Origin: Ensifer sp. PDNC004
Lineage (GTDB): Bacteria; Pseudomonadota; Alphaproteobacteria; Rhizobiales; Rhizobiaceae
Assembly (NCBI RefSeq): GCF_016919405.1
Contig: NZ_CP070354.1
Location: forward strand, 186,001-250,000
Reading direction: 5' to 3'
DNA length: 64,000 nucleotides
A model generated the notes under the pieces. It had not been told where the DNA came from, did no database searches, and saw only the letters and a list, made by a program, of their open reading frames with translations. Below are positions 29,259-37,797 of this stretch, piece after piece (position 1 is the first letter of the stretch; each line of letters begins with the position of its first letter). The translations under genes were made by a program, and so were the position numbers.

Positions 29259-29768
29259 TCAGGGATTGGTTTCGGCAGGCAGGGTAAAGCGGGCGACCAG
29301 CGCCTTCTGCGCCTCGGTCTCCGGCCCCGAGCCAGCGCTGGCGACAAGGGCGGTGGCCTGCGTCAGATCAAGGCCGAAAGCGCGCAGAATGCAGATGGCG
29401 AAGGTGCCGGTGCGGCCTATGCCGGCCGCGCAATGAACGAAAACCCGCTCGCCGGAGGCAAGCGCCTGCGCCGTCTCGCCGGCGAGGGCGAAGAGCCCGG
29501 CCTCGTCCGCGGGCACGCCGAAATCCGCGATCGGGAACCGCACGACGGGAATGTCCGTCCCTGCGGCAAGGCTTGCAGCATAGTCCGTTGCCTTTTCCTC
29601 GATCTCCGCAAGCGGGGTAAGGCTGACGATGCGGCTGATCTTCTGCGCGCGCAGATCGTCCATGTCGTCGGAAAACGGCCGCAGGCGGCCGGGCATAGGC
29701 CCGAGCCAGAGCGTGCCGGCAATGCCAGACGGCAGCCGGAGGGGGCGCGGGAAATGTGTATTGGTCAT
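29259..29768 (-). CDS. Cysteine-dependent (CX5R) protein-tyrosine-phosphatase-like enzyme A
   Basis: 169 residues. The P-loop HCAAGIGRTG with Cys113 and Arg119 is the CX5R signature of protein tyrosine/dual-specificity phosphatases, and Asp82 in FPIADFGVP is the expected general acid. No signal peptide, so cytoplasmic. The ATG at 29768 overlaps the stop of the GntR gene (ATGA), and aapQ follows after 8 bases. Its presence inside an amino-acid transporter operon is unusual. Substrate unknown: a phosphoprotein, a phospho-amino acid or another small phosphate ester are possible. Confidence 0.85.
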   Translation of the reverse strand: MTNTHFPRPLRLPSGIAGTLWLGPMPGRLRPFSDDMDDLRAQKISRIVSLTPLAEIEEKATDYAASLAAGTDIPVVRFPIADFGVPADEAGLFALAGETAQALASGERVFVHCAAGIGRTGTFAICILRAFGLDLTQATALVASAGSGPETEAQKALVARFTLPAETNP

Positions 29769-30385
29769 GCGGTTTCCGCTGCGAGCTCCGAGAGAAGGTG
29801 GGTCGGCGTCTGCGCCGTTAAGGCCGCAGTGACTGTCGTGCGCAGCGCTCTGAACGCGGTCTCGAGATCGTCGTGTGCGGCTTGCATGCGCCAGCGGATC
29901 ACGCGCCAGTGCAGGGCCGCATGGGCTTCGGCGGCAATCGGATCGAGCACCAGGCCGGAGACGAGTTCGAGGAGGCAGGCGCGGATGGTGAAGTAGCTTT
30001 CGACGGGCGCCTCGCCGGGGTTGGCGGCGAGCTCGCCGATGGTGGCGAGCTGGACGCGGGCGGGCATGGCGAAATTCGCCGCACAGCATCGCGTGCACAG
30101 GTTCAGCATGTCCGACAGCATGGTGAAATGCAGGTTGCGCTGGGCGGGATCGAGTGTGCTGACCACCGTGCCGACGCCCGAGCGCGTTTCGAGGAGATGC
30201 TCGAAGGAAAGCCGCTGCAGGACCTGGCGGATCGGGGTGCGGCTGACGCCGAACTCCTGCGCCAGCTTGCCTTCGTGCAGCATCATGGGCGTATCGGGGT
30301 GGGTCGTGCAGATGCGAAAGCGCAACTCCTGCAGCATGTCCTCCGAGCGGGGCGGACCGGATCTCGATGTTTGCGGCAAGCTCAC
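29765..30385 (-). CDS. GntR-family regulator encoded inside the aap-like operon
   Basis: 206 residues: GntR winged helix (about 20-85; KLAQEFGVSRTPIRQVLQRLSFEHLL seen in parts) and a shortened FCD-type helical domain. The GTG start at 30385 overlaps the stop of phosphatase B (30382-30384) and follows a G-rich ribosome site; the stop overlaps phosphatase A. Embedding the regulator between two phosphatases in the transporter operon implies autoregulation through the palindrome upstream of aapJ (inference). Confidence 0.86.
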   Translation of the reverse strand: MSLPQTSRSGPPRSEDMLQELRFRICTTHPDTPMMLHEGKLAQEFGVSRTPIRQVLQRLSFEHLLETRSGVGTVVSTLDPAQRNLHFTMLSDMLNLCTRCCAANFAMPARVQLATIGELAANPGEAPVESYFTIRACLLELVSGLVLDPIAAEAHAALHWRVIRWRMQAAHDDLETAFRALRTTVTAALTAQTPTHLLSELAAETA

Positions 30386-30963
30386 GCTTTCCCCCTTCCT
30401 ATGCTTTGGCGCGCGTCGGCGCGGCCGTTGTTCTGGTTGTATAGCCAGTCTTCCTGAAGCGGGCTTTCGACCGATTCGGGAAAAGCGAGGCGCACTGTCG
30501 ACAGGGCCTCGTCGACCGAAAGGCCCCGCGCATTGAGAATATGCGCGGCGATCATACCGCTGCGTCCAGCACCATAGCTGCAGCACAGCGCAATGGCCCG
30601 GTTCGCGGCAAGCAGAGTGCAAACACGCCCCTCCAACCGCCGCCACGCCTTTATCCACGTTTGGCCGGGCGCGGAAAAATCGTCGATCGGCAAGGCCGCA
30701 AACGCCATGCCTGTCTGCCTGACATGCTTGCGCAGCAGGATGCGGTAGTCGGGCGGGCAGTCGCTGTCGCGCGCCAGAAACAAAAAGAGATCGGTTCCGC
30801 GGGCAGCAAGCGCGGCGAGCGTCTCGTCGATGCCCTCGGGATCCACCCAGACCTCGCCGCGCGGACTGATCATCAGGCCGGGTGCGCCGAGGGTTACGAG
30901 GCGTCCTCCGGCTGGGCAATCGACGGTGGCGCGGATGGATATGGGTCCGTCGATATCCGTCAC
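30382..30963 (-). CDS. Cysteine-dependent (CX5R) phosphatase-like enzyme B
   Basis: 193 residues. The P-loop CCSYGAGRSG has Cys128 and Arg134 (CX5R), and LPIDDFSAP supplies Asp95, matching the PIxDFxxP motif in phosphatase A. Sequence otherwise diverges from A and the N-terminal 60 residues contain an extra strand-rich region, so the two are not recent duplicates. The GTG start at 30963 follows GGAGGAG; the gene begins 29 bases after aapJ. No signal peptide. Function unknown, see phosphatase A. Confidence 0.82.
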   Translation of the reverse strand: MTDIDGPISIRATVDCPAGGRLVTLGAPGLMISPRGEVWVDPEGIDETLAALAARGTDLFLFLARDSDCPPDYRILLRKHVRQTGMAFAALPIDDFSAPGQTWIKAWRRLEGRVCTLLAANRAIALCCSYGAGRSGMIAAHILNARGLSVDEALSTVRLAFPESVESPLQEDWLYNQNNGRADARQSIGRGKA

Positions 30964-30992
30964 GCCGCCGCTCCTCCTTCTGGCCGCTCTCC

Positions 30993-32036
30993 TCACCGTA
31001 TCGGATAGGCGTACATCAGGCCACCATTGGTGGTCGAGGCGTTCTGGGTGCCATCGCGCTTGAGCTTGAAAGGCGTCGCAGGACCGAGATGGCGGTCGTA
31101 CACTTCGCCATAGGAGCCGACCTGCTTGATGACCTGGTAGGCCCAGCCGGCGGGGAGCTTCATCTTGGCGGCCATGTCGGCGGTTGCGCCGTCCTTGGCG
31201 AAAAGACGCTGCACGGCCTTCGGCTGCTTGTCGAGATCGGCGATTGCCGCATCGACATTGCTGGAATTGATGCCGAGTTCGTCGGCGTTCAGCATGACCT
31301 GGAAGGCCCAGCGCACTGCCTTTTCCAGCGTTTCATCCGGCTGGGTCACCAGCGTCAGCGGCTCGGCCGAGATGATCTCCGGCAGGAGTTCATAGTCGTC
31401 GGGATCCTTGGCCAGGCGACGGTCGGCGGCAAGCGCCGTCATGTCGGAGGCGTAGGCGTCGCACTTGCCGGCGAAGAACGCCTGCAAGCGTGCGGTCTTG
31501 TCGGCGATGTTCTCGACCTTGTAGGTGAGCCCTTGGGCGGCGAACCAGTCGGCGATGTTGAGCAGTGTCGTCGAGCCGTCCTCGGCGCAGATCGTTGCGC
31601 CCTTCAACTCCATTGCTGATTTCACGCCCAGCGCCTTCGGCACCATGAAGCCCTGGCCGTCATAAAATGTGGTCGCGACGAAGGCGAGGCCAGGGTCGGC
31701 AGAACGCGTGCCGGTTTCCGTGACCGAGCGGGAGGCCATGTGCGCCTGCCGCGAGACCAGGCTTTTAAGCGAGTCGGAAAAGCCGATGCCGCGGATATCC
31801 GCCTTGCTCGCATCGCCGAGGATGGCGGCGGCCGCCATGCGGCAGAAATCAGCGTTGAAACCCTGGAAGACGCCGGCGCTGTCGGGCACGGAGAAGCCCG
31901 GCGCACTTGGGCTGACCAGGCAGACGAGCTTGCCGCCAGAGACCACTTCATCAAAAACCGGACCGGCCTGAGCATGTGACGTGATTGCAAGACCGGCGGC
32001 GCAGGCGAGCGCTGCCGCGAGATAAGACCGAAGCAT
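30993..32036 (-). CDS. aapJ: AapJ-like amino-acid ABC transporter substrate-binding protein
   Basis: 347-residue precursor; signal peptide ends about SHAQAGPVF. The AapJ/BztA-type features are present: GVFQGFNADFCRMAAAAILGD-like start region (here GVFQGFNADFCRM), ATICAEDGSTTLLNIADWF in parts, and the C-terminal NGGLMYAYPIR. This family binds a broad range of L-amino acids. ATG at 32036 follows AGGAGGGG. First gene of the operon, with the GntR-type palindrome covering its promoter. Confidence 0.91.
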   Translation of the reverse strand: MLRSYLAAALACAAGLAITSHAQAGPVFDEVVSGGKLVCLVSPSAPGFSVPDSAGVFQGFNADFCRMAAAAILGDASKADIRGIGFSDSLKSLVSRQAHMASRSVTETGTRSADPGLAFVATTFYDGQGFMVPKALGVKSAMELKGATICAEDGSTTLLNIADWFAAQGLTYKVENIADKTARLQAFFAGKCDAYASDMTALAADRRLAKDPDDYELLPEIISAEPLTLVTQPDETLEKAVRWAFQVMLNADELGINSSNVDAAIADLDKQPKAVQRLFAKDGATADMAAKMKLPAGWAYQVIKQVGSYGEVYDRHLGPATPFKLKRDGTQNASTTNGGLMYAYPIR

Positions 32037-32054
32037 ATTTCTTCCCCTCCTTGA

Positions 32055-32087
32055 ACAGGTAAAGACAGCTATACCTGTATACAGGTG
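32055..32087 (-). promoter_or_regulatory. Operator palindrome and extra half-site at the aapJ promoter
   Basis: Perfect 14-base palindrome ACCTGTATACAGGT at 32073-32086 plus a third half-site ACAGGTA at 32055-32061. On the minus strand the palindrome falls in the 16-base spacer between a TTACGT-like -35 and TATAGC. The TGTATACA core matches the site type bound by FCD-family GntR proteins, so the operon-encoded GntR is the natural ligand. Confidence 0.72.
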
Positions 32088-32385
32088 TAACGTAAGAGTG
32101 GTTTTTCCTGCTGTCAACGGGGGTGGCGGGCGAGACGGTCGCATCGCGCAACAAGAAGGTCGACAAGCTCTATCGCTCGTCGAGAGCCAAGGCTCTACGG
32201 CCGCCTTGGAACATGCTGTTCGGTTCTCGTGCTGGGCGCTTCCGCGCAGGCAATGTCGCAAAGGTTAGCGCGCTGGTGAGGTTGCGGGTGGAAATTGGGG
32301 CAGAGGCGGGATGAACCAAACACGACTTGCTGCAACTTGGCGCATGCGGCATTGGTCGGAAGTATTGGATCGCTCCGGAACGAAG

Positions 32386-32399
32386 TTGCGTTTCGACAA
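32386..32399 (+). promoter_or_regulatory. NnrR/FNR-type box upstream of ytfE
   Basis: TTGCGTTTCGACAA, of the form TTG-N8-CAA with a TTGCG first half-site, which fits NnrR-type sites of denitrifying rhizobia. Centre is about 94 bases before the TTG start of ytfE. Confidence 0.55.
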
Positions 32400-32486
32400 A
32401 GAACGATTGAAAAAACTGCGCCAGCTTCTCCCTTCAGCAACGCATCGATTGCGGATCATGACCCTTCGGGCATCAGGGAGAGCACA

Positions 32487-33194
32487 TTGACCGAGTATAC
32501 TTTGGACACCGCCGTTGGAACGATTGCGTGCGAGCTTCCCGGCGCCGCGGAACTCTTCAGGCAGGCCGGTATCGGATTTTGCTGTGGCGGCGACGTACCG
32601 CTTGCGCAAGCGGCTGCGGATGCGGGCATAGAGGTCGCTGATCTGCTCGCCCGGCTTCAGGCGCTGGAGCTTGCTGCAAGACGCGAAGCTCCGGATGCGA
32701 CCGGCGAGCTTATCGCGCATATTCTGGAGCGTTATCACCAGACGCACCGCACCGATCTGGAATGGCTGATCCCGCTTGCGCAAAAGGTGGAGCACGTCCA
32801 CGGCGCGCATCGCTCCGCGCCCCTCGGCCTGGCTGACGCGCTGGTCGAGCTCAAGGATCACCTTCTTCCCCATATGGCGCGCGAAGAGCTCGCGCTCTTT
32901 CCCATGATGCGCCATGAGCCCGATCCGGACATCGGGCATTTGATTGCCGGCATGCGGGACGATCATGCATGCGAAAGCCGGAGCCTCGCGGTGATCGAGC
33001 ATTTGACGCATGGATTTGCGCTTCCCGACGGGGCCTGCAGGTCCTGGACGGCGCTCTATGTCGGGGTTCAAAAATTCTGCGACGATCTCGTCACGCATAT
33101 GCATCTCGAAAACAGCGTTCTGTTTCCACGGTTCGCCGGCATCGATGCAGCCGAGGGGGCGGTTCTCTCACCAACAGCGCGCTCGGCAGGGTGA
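32487..33194 (+). CDS. ytfE: RIC/YtfE-type iron-sulfur cluster repair di-iron protein
   Basis: 235 residues. An N-terminal ScdA-type domain with the FCCGG motif (Cys32, Cys33) is followed by a hemerythrin-like HHE domain with His/Glu ligand motifs (RYHQTHR, HVHGAHR, HLLPHMAREE, HLENSVLFP). The protein repairs iron-sulfur clusters damaged by nitric oxide or oxidants in the cytoplasm. Start is TTG at 32487 with GGAGAG upstream; no suitable ATG is near. It lies upstream of the nos operon and has its own NnrR/FNR-type box, consistent with induction under denitrifying conditions. Confidence 0.92.
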   Translation: MTEYTLDTAVGTIACELPGAAELFRQAGIGFCCGGDVPLAQAAADAGIEVADLLARLQALELAARREAPDATGELIAHILERYHQTHRTDLEWLIPLAQKVEHVHGAHRSAPLGLADALVELKDHLLPHMAREELALFPMMRHEPDPDIGHLIAGMRDDHACESRSLAVIEHLTHGFALPDGACRSWTALYVGVQKFCDDLVTHMHLENSVLFPRFAGIDAAEGAVLSPTARSAG

Positions 33195-33273
33195 GCCCCG
33201 GCAGGTTTCTTTGGCATCGCTTCGCCCAACTTGAAGCAGCGGAACTTTGAGAAATGTTTGTGCACGCAAAAGG

Positions 33274-33298
33274 GCCTCCGGCGTTCGGTTCCGGAGGC
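33274..33298 (-). terminator. Terminator-like hairpin between ytfE and nosR
   Basis: Perfect eight-base arms GCCTCCGG and CCGGAGGC around a nine-base loop; read on the minus strand it is followed by CCCTTTTGCG. It could still end ytfE transcripts as a bidirectional structure. Confidence 0.5.
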
Positions 33299-33599
33299 TC
33301 GTTCGCCGCTGAAAGACACTGTTGAAAGGTGGGGCGGCTGCGGCCTTGCGGCGTGTGAGTCGGAATTCGATCGCCTTCCTGCAGTGGCCGTGGTCGACGA
33401 GCCGCCCGCCGTCTTCCGGAAGATACCGTGGTGGGCAGGCCATGGACCGACCCATCCGATTTCATCCATCTCGACTTTGAAAATTTTGCACTGGCGCCGG
33501 CCGATCCACGGCACGGTGCCGAACCCAACTCAAGCTCAAGGCCGCCAGCCTGCAAGCGTCGTGCCAAGCGAAGATCGCGATCGACGAAGCTGTGGTTGT

Positions 33600-33613
33600 T
33601 TGCGCTAGATCAA
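33600..33613 (+). promoter_or_regulatory. FNR/NnrR-type box upstream of nosR
   Basis: TTGCGCTAGATCAA, a hybrid of an NnrR half-site (TTGCG) and a canonical FNR half-site (ATCAA). Centre is about 67 bases before the nosR start, a position suited to activation at -41.5. Confidence 0.68.
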
Positions 33614-33673
33614 CGATTGTCCCGCGCCAACGTTCCAATGCTCCGGCAACGATTTGCGGGAAAATGCCCTGGA

Positions 33674-35830
33674 ATGAAACTCTTCCGTCTTGTCCTTCTG
33701 CTCTGCCTCAGCCTTTGCGGCGCCGTATCCGCCAGTGCGGCATCGGTGCTGCAGGAGTTTTTGCCGACCACCTCCGCTTCGGATCTCGTGCCGGGCGCAG
33801 ACGGTTTCGGCGCCGTGCGTGATGATGTGGCGGTGGCCCCGGTGCTCAAGGGCGGCGAGACAGTGGCGTGGGTCTTTGTAACCTCGGATTTCGTCGGAAC
33901 GACGGGCTATTCCGGCAAGCCTATCCATACGCTTGTCGCGGTGGACAAGGATGCGAAGATTGTCGGCGTCCGGCTGGTGAAACACTCCGAGCCCATCGTC
34001 CTCATCGGCATTCCGGACGCCAAGGTAAAGGCGCTGGTTGCCGGCTATGCTGGCCTCGATCTCGTCGCCGAGGCGAAATCCGGCGGCACGACCCATGAGG
34101 TGGATATCATCTCGGGCGCGACGGTGACGGTCATGGTGATCGACGATTCGATCGTCCGGTCCGGGCTTAAGGTCGCGCGCGCGCTCGGACTTGGCGGACT
34201 GACGCCGGAAGCAGGCAACGCCGGCCCGCGCTTTGAGATCGATCCCGCGGCCGTCGCGCCGGCCGATTGGGTCGAGGCAGAAGGCGACGGCACGCTGCGC
34301 CGCCTGTCGCTCGACGTTGCCCAGGTCAATGCTGCTTTCGCCGGCCATCCCGATGAACGCGCCCGCGAGCGCGCGATTGCGCAAGCGCCGGAAACGACGT
34401 TCATCGAGATGCAGGCGGCACTGGTCTCGGTCCCCGCGATCGGCAAGGCCCTTCTCGGGCCGGCCGAAGAGAAAAACCTTCAGTCCTGGCTCGGCGAAGG
34501 CGAGCACGCGATCGCCGTGGTCGGACGCGGGCTCTATTCCTTCAAGGGGTCTGGCTATGTGCGCGGCGGCATCTTTGATCGCATCGTGCTGATCCAGGAC
34601 GATGTTTCCGTTCGTTTCCGCGATCGCGACCACCGCCGCCTGGGGGCAATCGCCCTTGCCGGCGCGCCGGAATACAACGAGATGGACCTGTTTCGCATCA
34701 AGGCAGGCCTTGGCTTCGATCCGACAAAACCATTCCGCATACAGCTTCTGGCGCACCGCGAGGTTGGACCGGTCGAAAAGGTCTTTCATACCTTCGATCT
34801 GGGGTACCAGCTGCCGCAGAAGTATCTGCATGCTGTCGCGCCACCGGTGAAGGAGGTTGCCGCCGTAGTCGATCGTGACGAGGGCACGGCACAGGCCGAC
34901 CTGTGGAAACGCATCTGGGATGACTCGAAGCTGAAGATCGTCGTACTCGGCGCCATGTTGGTCGTGCTGACGGGTGTGTTCTTCTTCCAGACCTATGCGG
35001 TCAGAAACGCACGGGCGTTCTACATCTTCCGCATCATCTTCCTGACGGTGACGCTGGTCTTCCTCGGCTGGTACGCCAACGCGCAGCTTTCCGTCGTCAA
35101 TCTGATGGCGCTCTTCGGGAGCCTCGTCAACGGCTTCAGCTGGCAGGCTTTCCTGCTCGACCCGCTGACCTTCATCCTTTGGTTTGCCGTTGCCGCAGCG
35201 CTCCTGTTTTGGGGACGGGGAGCCTATTGCGGCTGGCTCTGCCCCTTCGGCGCCCTGCAGGAGCTGACCAACCAGATCGCGCGCAAGCTGCGCATCCCGC
35301 AATGGACTTTGCCATGGGGCCTGCACGAGCGGCTCTGGCCGGTCAAATACATGATCTTCCTCGGTCTTTTCGGGGTCTCGCTGATGAGCGTCGAGCAGGC
35401 GGAACATCTGGCCGAGATCGAGCCGTTCAAGACTGCGATCATCCTGAAGTTCATCCGCGCCTGGCCGTTCGTGGCCTATGCAGTCGCACTTCTTGTCGCC
35501 GGGCTCTTCGTCGAGCGGTTCTATTGCCGCTATCTCTGCCCGCTCGGTGCGGCGCTCGCGATCCCTGCGCGCATGCGCATGTTCGACTGGCTCAAGCGCT
35601 ACCATGAATGCGGAAACCCCTGCCAGACCTGCGCCCACCAATGTCCGGTGCAGGCGATCCACCGAACCGGCGAGATCAATCCGAACGAGTGCATCAACTG
35701 CCTGCACTGCCAGGTGCTCTACCAGTCGGAAACCGTCTGCCCCGTCGTGATCAAGAAGATGAAGTCGCGGGCGAAGCTTGTTGCAAGCCCGGGCGGCGTG
35801 CCGACCCATCAACCCGCAGCCAAAGTTTAA
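33674..35830 (+). CDS. nosR: NosR, polyferredoxin-type regulator/maturation protein
   Basis: 718 residues. An N-terminal signal/anchor ([14 protein letters not shown]) leads to a periplasmic FMN-binding domain, then several membrane segments and a cytoplasmic C-terminus with CxxxCP motifs ([18 protein letters not shown]) and two ferredoxin-type clusters ([13 protein letters not shown] and CINCLHC...CP). NosR feeds electrons to, and is needed for expression and activity of, nitrous-oxide reductase. The ATG at 33674 gives a natural signal start; an in-frame ATG 12 codons upstream is possible. The FMN-attachment threonine motif of NosR is probably SGATVT (about residue 154). Preceded by an FNR/NnrR-type box. 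Confidence 0.95.
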   Translation: MKLFRLVLLLCLSLCGAVSASAASVLQEFLPTTSASDLVPGADGFGAVRDDVAVAPVLKGGETVAWVFVTSDFVGTTGYSGKPIHTLVAVDKDAKIVGVRLVKHSEPIVLIGIPDAKVKALVAGYAGLDLVAEAKSGGTTHEVDIISGATVTVMVIDDSIVRSGLKVARALGLGGLTPEAGNAGPRFEIDPAAVAPADWVEAEGDGTLRRLSLDVAQVNAAFAGHPDERARERAIAQAPETTFIEMQAALVSVPAIGKALLGPAEEKNLQSWLGEGEHAIAVVGRGLYSFKGSGYVRGGIFDRIVLIQDDVSVRFRDRDHRRLGAIALAGAPEYNEMDLFRIKAGLGFDPTKPFRIQLLAHREVGPVEKVFHTFDLGYQLPQKYLHAVAPPVKEVAAVVDRDEGTAQADLWKRIWDDSKLKIVVLGAMLVVLTGVFFFQTYAVRNARAFYIFRIIFLTVTLVFLGWYANAQLSVVNLMALFGSLVNGFSWQAFLLDPLTFILWFAVAAALLFWGRGAYCGWLCPFGALQELTNQIARKLRIPQWTLPWGLHERLWPVKYMIFLGLFGVSLMSVEQAEHLAEIEPFKTAIILKFIRAWPFVAYAVALLVAGLFVERFYCRYLCPLGAALAIPARMRMFDWLKRYHECGNPCQTCAHQCPVQAIHRTGEINPNECINCLHCQVLYQSETVCPVVIKKMKSRAKLVASPGGVPTHQPAAKV

Positions 35831-35865
35831 TCGAAGCCAAGGTTCAAGCAAAAAGGAACCAGATC

Positions 35866-37794
35866 ATGGAAACAAAGGAACACAAGGGACTAAGCCGCCG
35901 AGCGCTCTTCAGCGCGACCGCAGGCAGCGCCATCCTGGCGGGCACGGTCGGGCCGGCCGCCCTCAGCCTCGGCGCTGCAGGACTGGCGACGCCGGCCCGT
36001 GCGGCGGCAGGCGCGGACGGTTCGGTCGCCCCGGGCAAGCTCGACGACTATTACGGCTTCTGGTCCTCCGGCCAGACCGGCGAGATGCGCATTCTCGGCA
36101 TTCCATCGATGCGCGAGCTGATGCGGGTGCCGGTGTTTAACCGTTGCTCGGCCACCGGCTGGGGGCAGACCAATGAATCGATCCGGATCCATCAGCGCAC
36201 GATGTCCGAGAAGACGAAGAAGCAGCTTGCCGCCAACGGCAAGAAAATCCACGACAACGGCGACTTGCACCACGTCCACATGTCCTTCACCGACGGCAAA
36301 TATGACGGCCGCTTTCTGTTCATGAACGACAAGGCCAATACGCGCGTGGCGCGCGTGCGCTGCGACGTGATGAAGACCGACGCCATCCTGGAGATCCCCA
36401 ACGCCAAGGGCATCCACGGCATGCGTCCGCAGAAATGGCCGCGTTCGAACTACGTGTTCTGCAACGGCGAGGACGAGGCCCCGCTCGTCAACGACGGCTC
36501 GACGATGACCGACGTGGCGACCTACGTGAACATCTTCACCGCTGTCGATGCCGACAAGTGGGAAGTGGCCTGGCAGGTGAAGGTCTCGGGCAACCTCGAC
36601 AATTGCGATGCCGACTACGAGGGCAAGTGGGCGTTCTCCACCAGCTACAACTCCGAAATGGGCATGACGCTGGAAGAGATGACCAAGTCCGAGATGGACC
36701 ACATCGTCGTCTTCAACATCGCCGAAATCGAGAAGGCGATTGCGGCCGGAAAATACGAGGAGATCAACGGCGTCAAGGTGGTGGACGGGCGCAAGGAAGC
36801 CAAGTCGCTTTTCACGCGCTACATCCCGATCGCCAACAACCCGCACGGCTGCAACATGGCGCCGGACAGGAAGCATCTGTGCGTCGCCGGCAAGCTCTCG
36901 CCCACCGTCACCGTGCTGGACGTGACGAAGTTCGATGCCCTGTTCTACGACAATGCCGAGCCGCGCAGCGCCGTGGTGGCGGAGCCGGAGCTGGGCCTCG
37001 GCCCGTTGCACACCGCCTTCGACGGCCGTGGCAACGCCTATACCTCGCTGTTCCTCGACAGCCAGGTGGTGAAGTGGAACATCGATGAGGCCATCCGCGC
37101 CTACGCCGGTGAAAAGATCAATCCGATCAAGGACAAGCTCGACGTTCAGTACCAGCCTGGCCACCTGAAGACGGTGATGGGCGAAACGCTGGATGCCGCG
37201 AACGACTGGCTCGTTTGCCTTTGCAAGTTCTCGAAGGACCGATTCCTGAATGTCGGCCCGCTGAAGCCGGAAAACGATCAGCTGATCGACATTTCCGGTG
37301 ACAAGATGGTGCTGGTTCATGACGGCCCGACCTTCGCCGAGCCGCATGATGCCATCGCAGTCTCCCCCTCGATCCTGCCGAACATCCGCTCGGTCTGGGA
37401 TCGCAAGGATCCGCTGTGGGCCGAAACGCGCAAGCAGGCCGAGGCCGATGAGGTCGACATCGACGAGTGGACCGAGGCCGTGATCCGCGACGGCAACAAG
37501 GTTCGCGTCTACATGACCTCGGTCGCGCCCAGCTTCAGCCAGCCGAGCTTTACGGTGAAGGAGGGTGACGAGGTCACGGTCATCGTCACCAATCTCGACG
37601 AGATCGACGATCTCACCCACGGCTTCACCATGGGCAATCACGGCGTGGCGATGGAGGTCGGCCCGCAACAGACGAGCTCCGTCACCTTCGTTGCGGCCAA
37701 CCCTGGCGTTTATTGGTACTATTGCCAATGGTTCTGCCATGCCCTGCACATGGAAATGCGCGGCCGCATGTTCGTGGAACCGAAGGACGCCTGA
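35866..37794 (+). CDS. nosZ: Nitrous-oxide reductase (clade I)
   Basis: 642-residue multicopper enzyme that reduces N2O to N2 in the periplasm. The N-terminal twin-arginine signal ([10 protein letters not shown]) places it in clade I. The beta-propeller domain carries the CuZ histidines, including the HHVHMSF pair, HGMRP and NNPHGCN and EPHDA sites, and the C-terminal cupredoxin domain has the CuA motif [12 protein letters not shown]. Length is normal and no disruption is seen, so it should be active. ATG at 35866 with AAAAGGAA upstream; 35 bases after nosR. Confidence 0.97.
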   Translation: METKEHKGLSRRALFSATAGSAILAGTVGPAALSLGAAGLATPARAAAGADGSVAPGKLDDYYGFWSSGQTGEMRILGIPSMRELMRVPVFNRCSATGWGQTNESIRIHQRTMSEKTKKQLAANGKKIHDNGDLHHVHMSFTDGKYDGRFLFMNDKANTRVARVRCDVMKTDAILEIPNAKGIHGMRPQKWPRSNYVFCNGEDEAPLVNDGSTMTDVATYVNIFTAVDADKWEVAWQVKVSGNLDNCDADYEGKWAFSTSYNSEMGMTLEEMTKSEMDHIVVFNIAEIEKAIAAGKYEEINGVKVVDGRKEAKSLFTRYIPIANNPHGCNMAPDRKHLCVAGKLSPTVTVLDVTKFDALFYDNAEPRSAVVAEPELGLGPLHTAFDGRGNAYTSLFLDSQVVKWNIDEAIRAYAGEKINPIKDKLDVQYQPGHLKTVMGETLDAANDWLVCLCKFSKDRFLNVGPLKPENDQLIDISGDKMVLVHDGPTFAEPHDAIAVSPSILPNIRSVWDRKDPLWAETRKQAEADEVDIDEWTEAVIRDGNKVRVYMTSVAPSFSQPSFTVKEGDEVTVIVTNLDEIDDLTHGFTMGNHGVAMEVGPQQTSSVTFVAANPGVYWYYCQWFCHALHMEMRGRMFVEPKDA

Positions 37795-37797
37795 TCG

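Larger units (their letters stand above)
33195..33673. other. Gap between ytfE and nosR
   Basis: About 480 bases. It holds a hairpin at 33274-33298 and the FNR/NnrR-type box at 33600-33613. Open frames here have atypical composition and no recognisable family. The hairpin has its T run on the minus strand, which may mark the end of a lost or unrecognised minus-strand gene. Confidence 0.5.

Noticed and set aside
33068..33514. Minus-strand frame between ytfE and nosR
   Set aside because: Composition is not gene-like, it overlaps ytfE antisense and no family is recognised, although the minus-oriented terminator nearby keeps the possibility of a decayed gene open.
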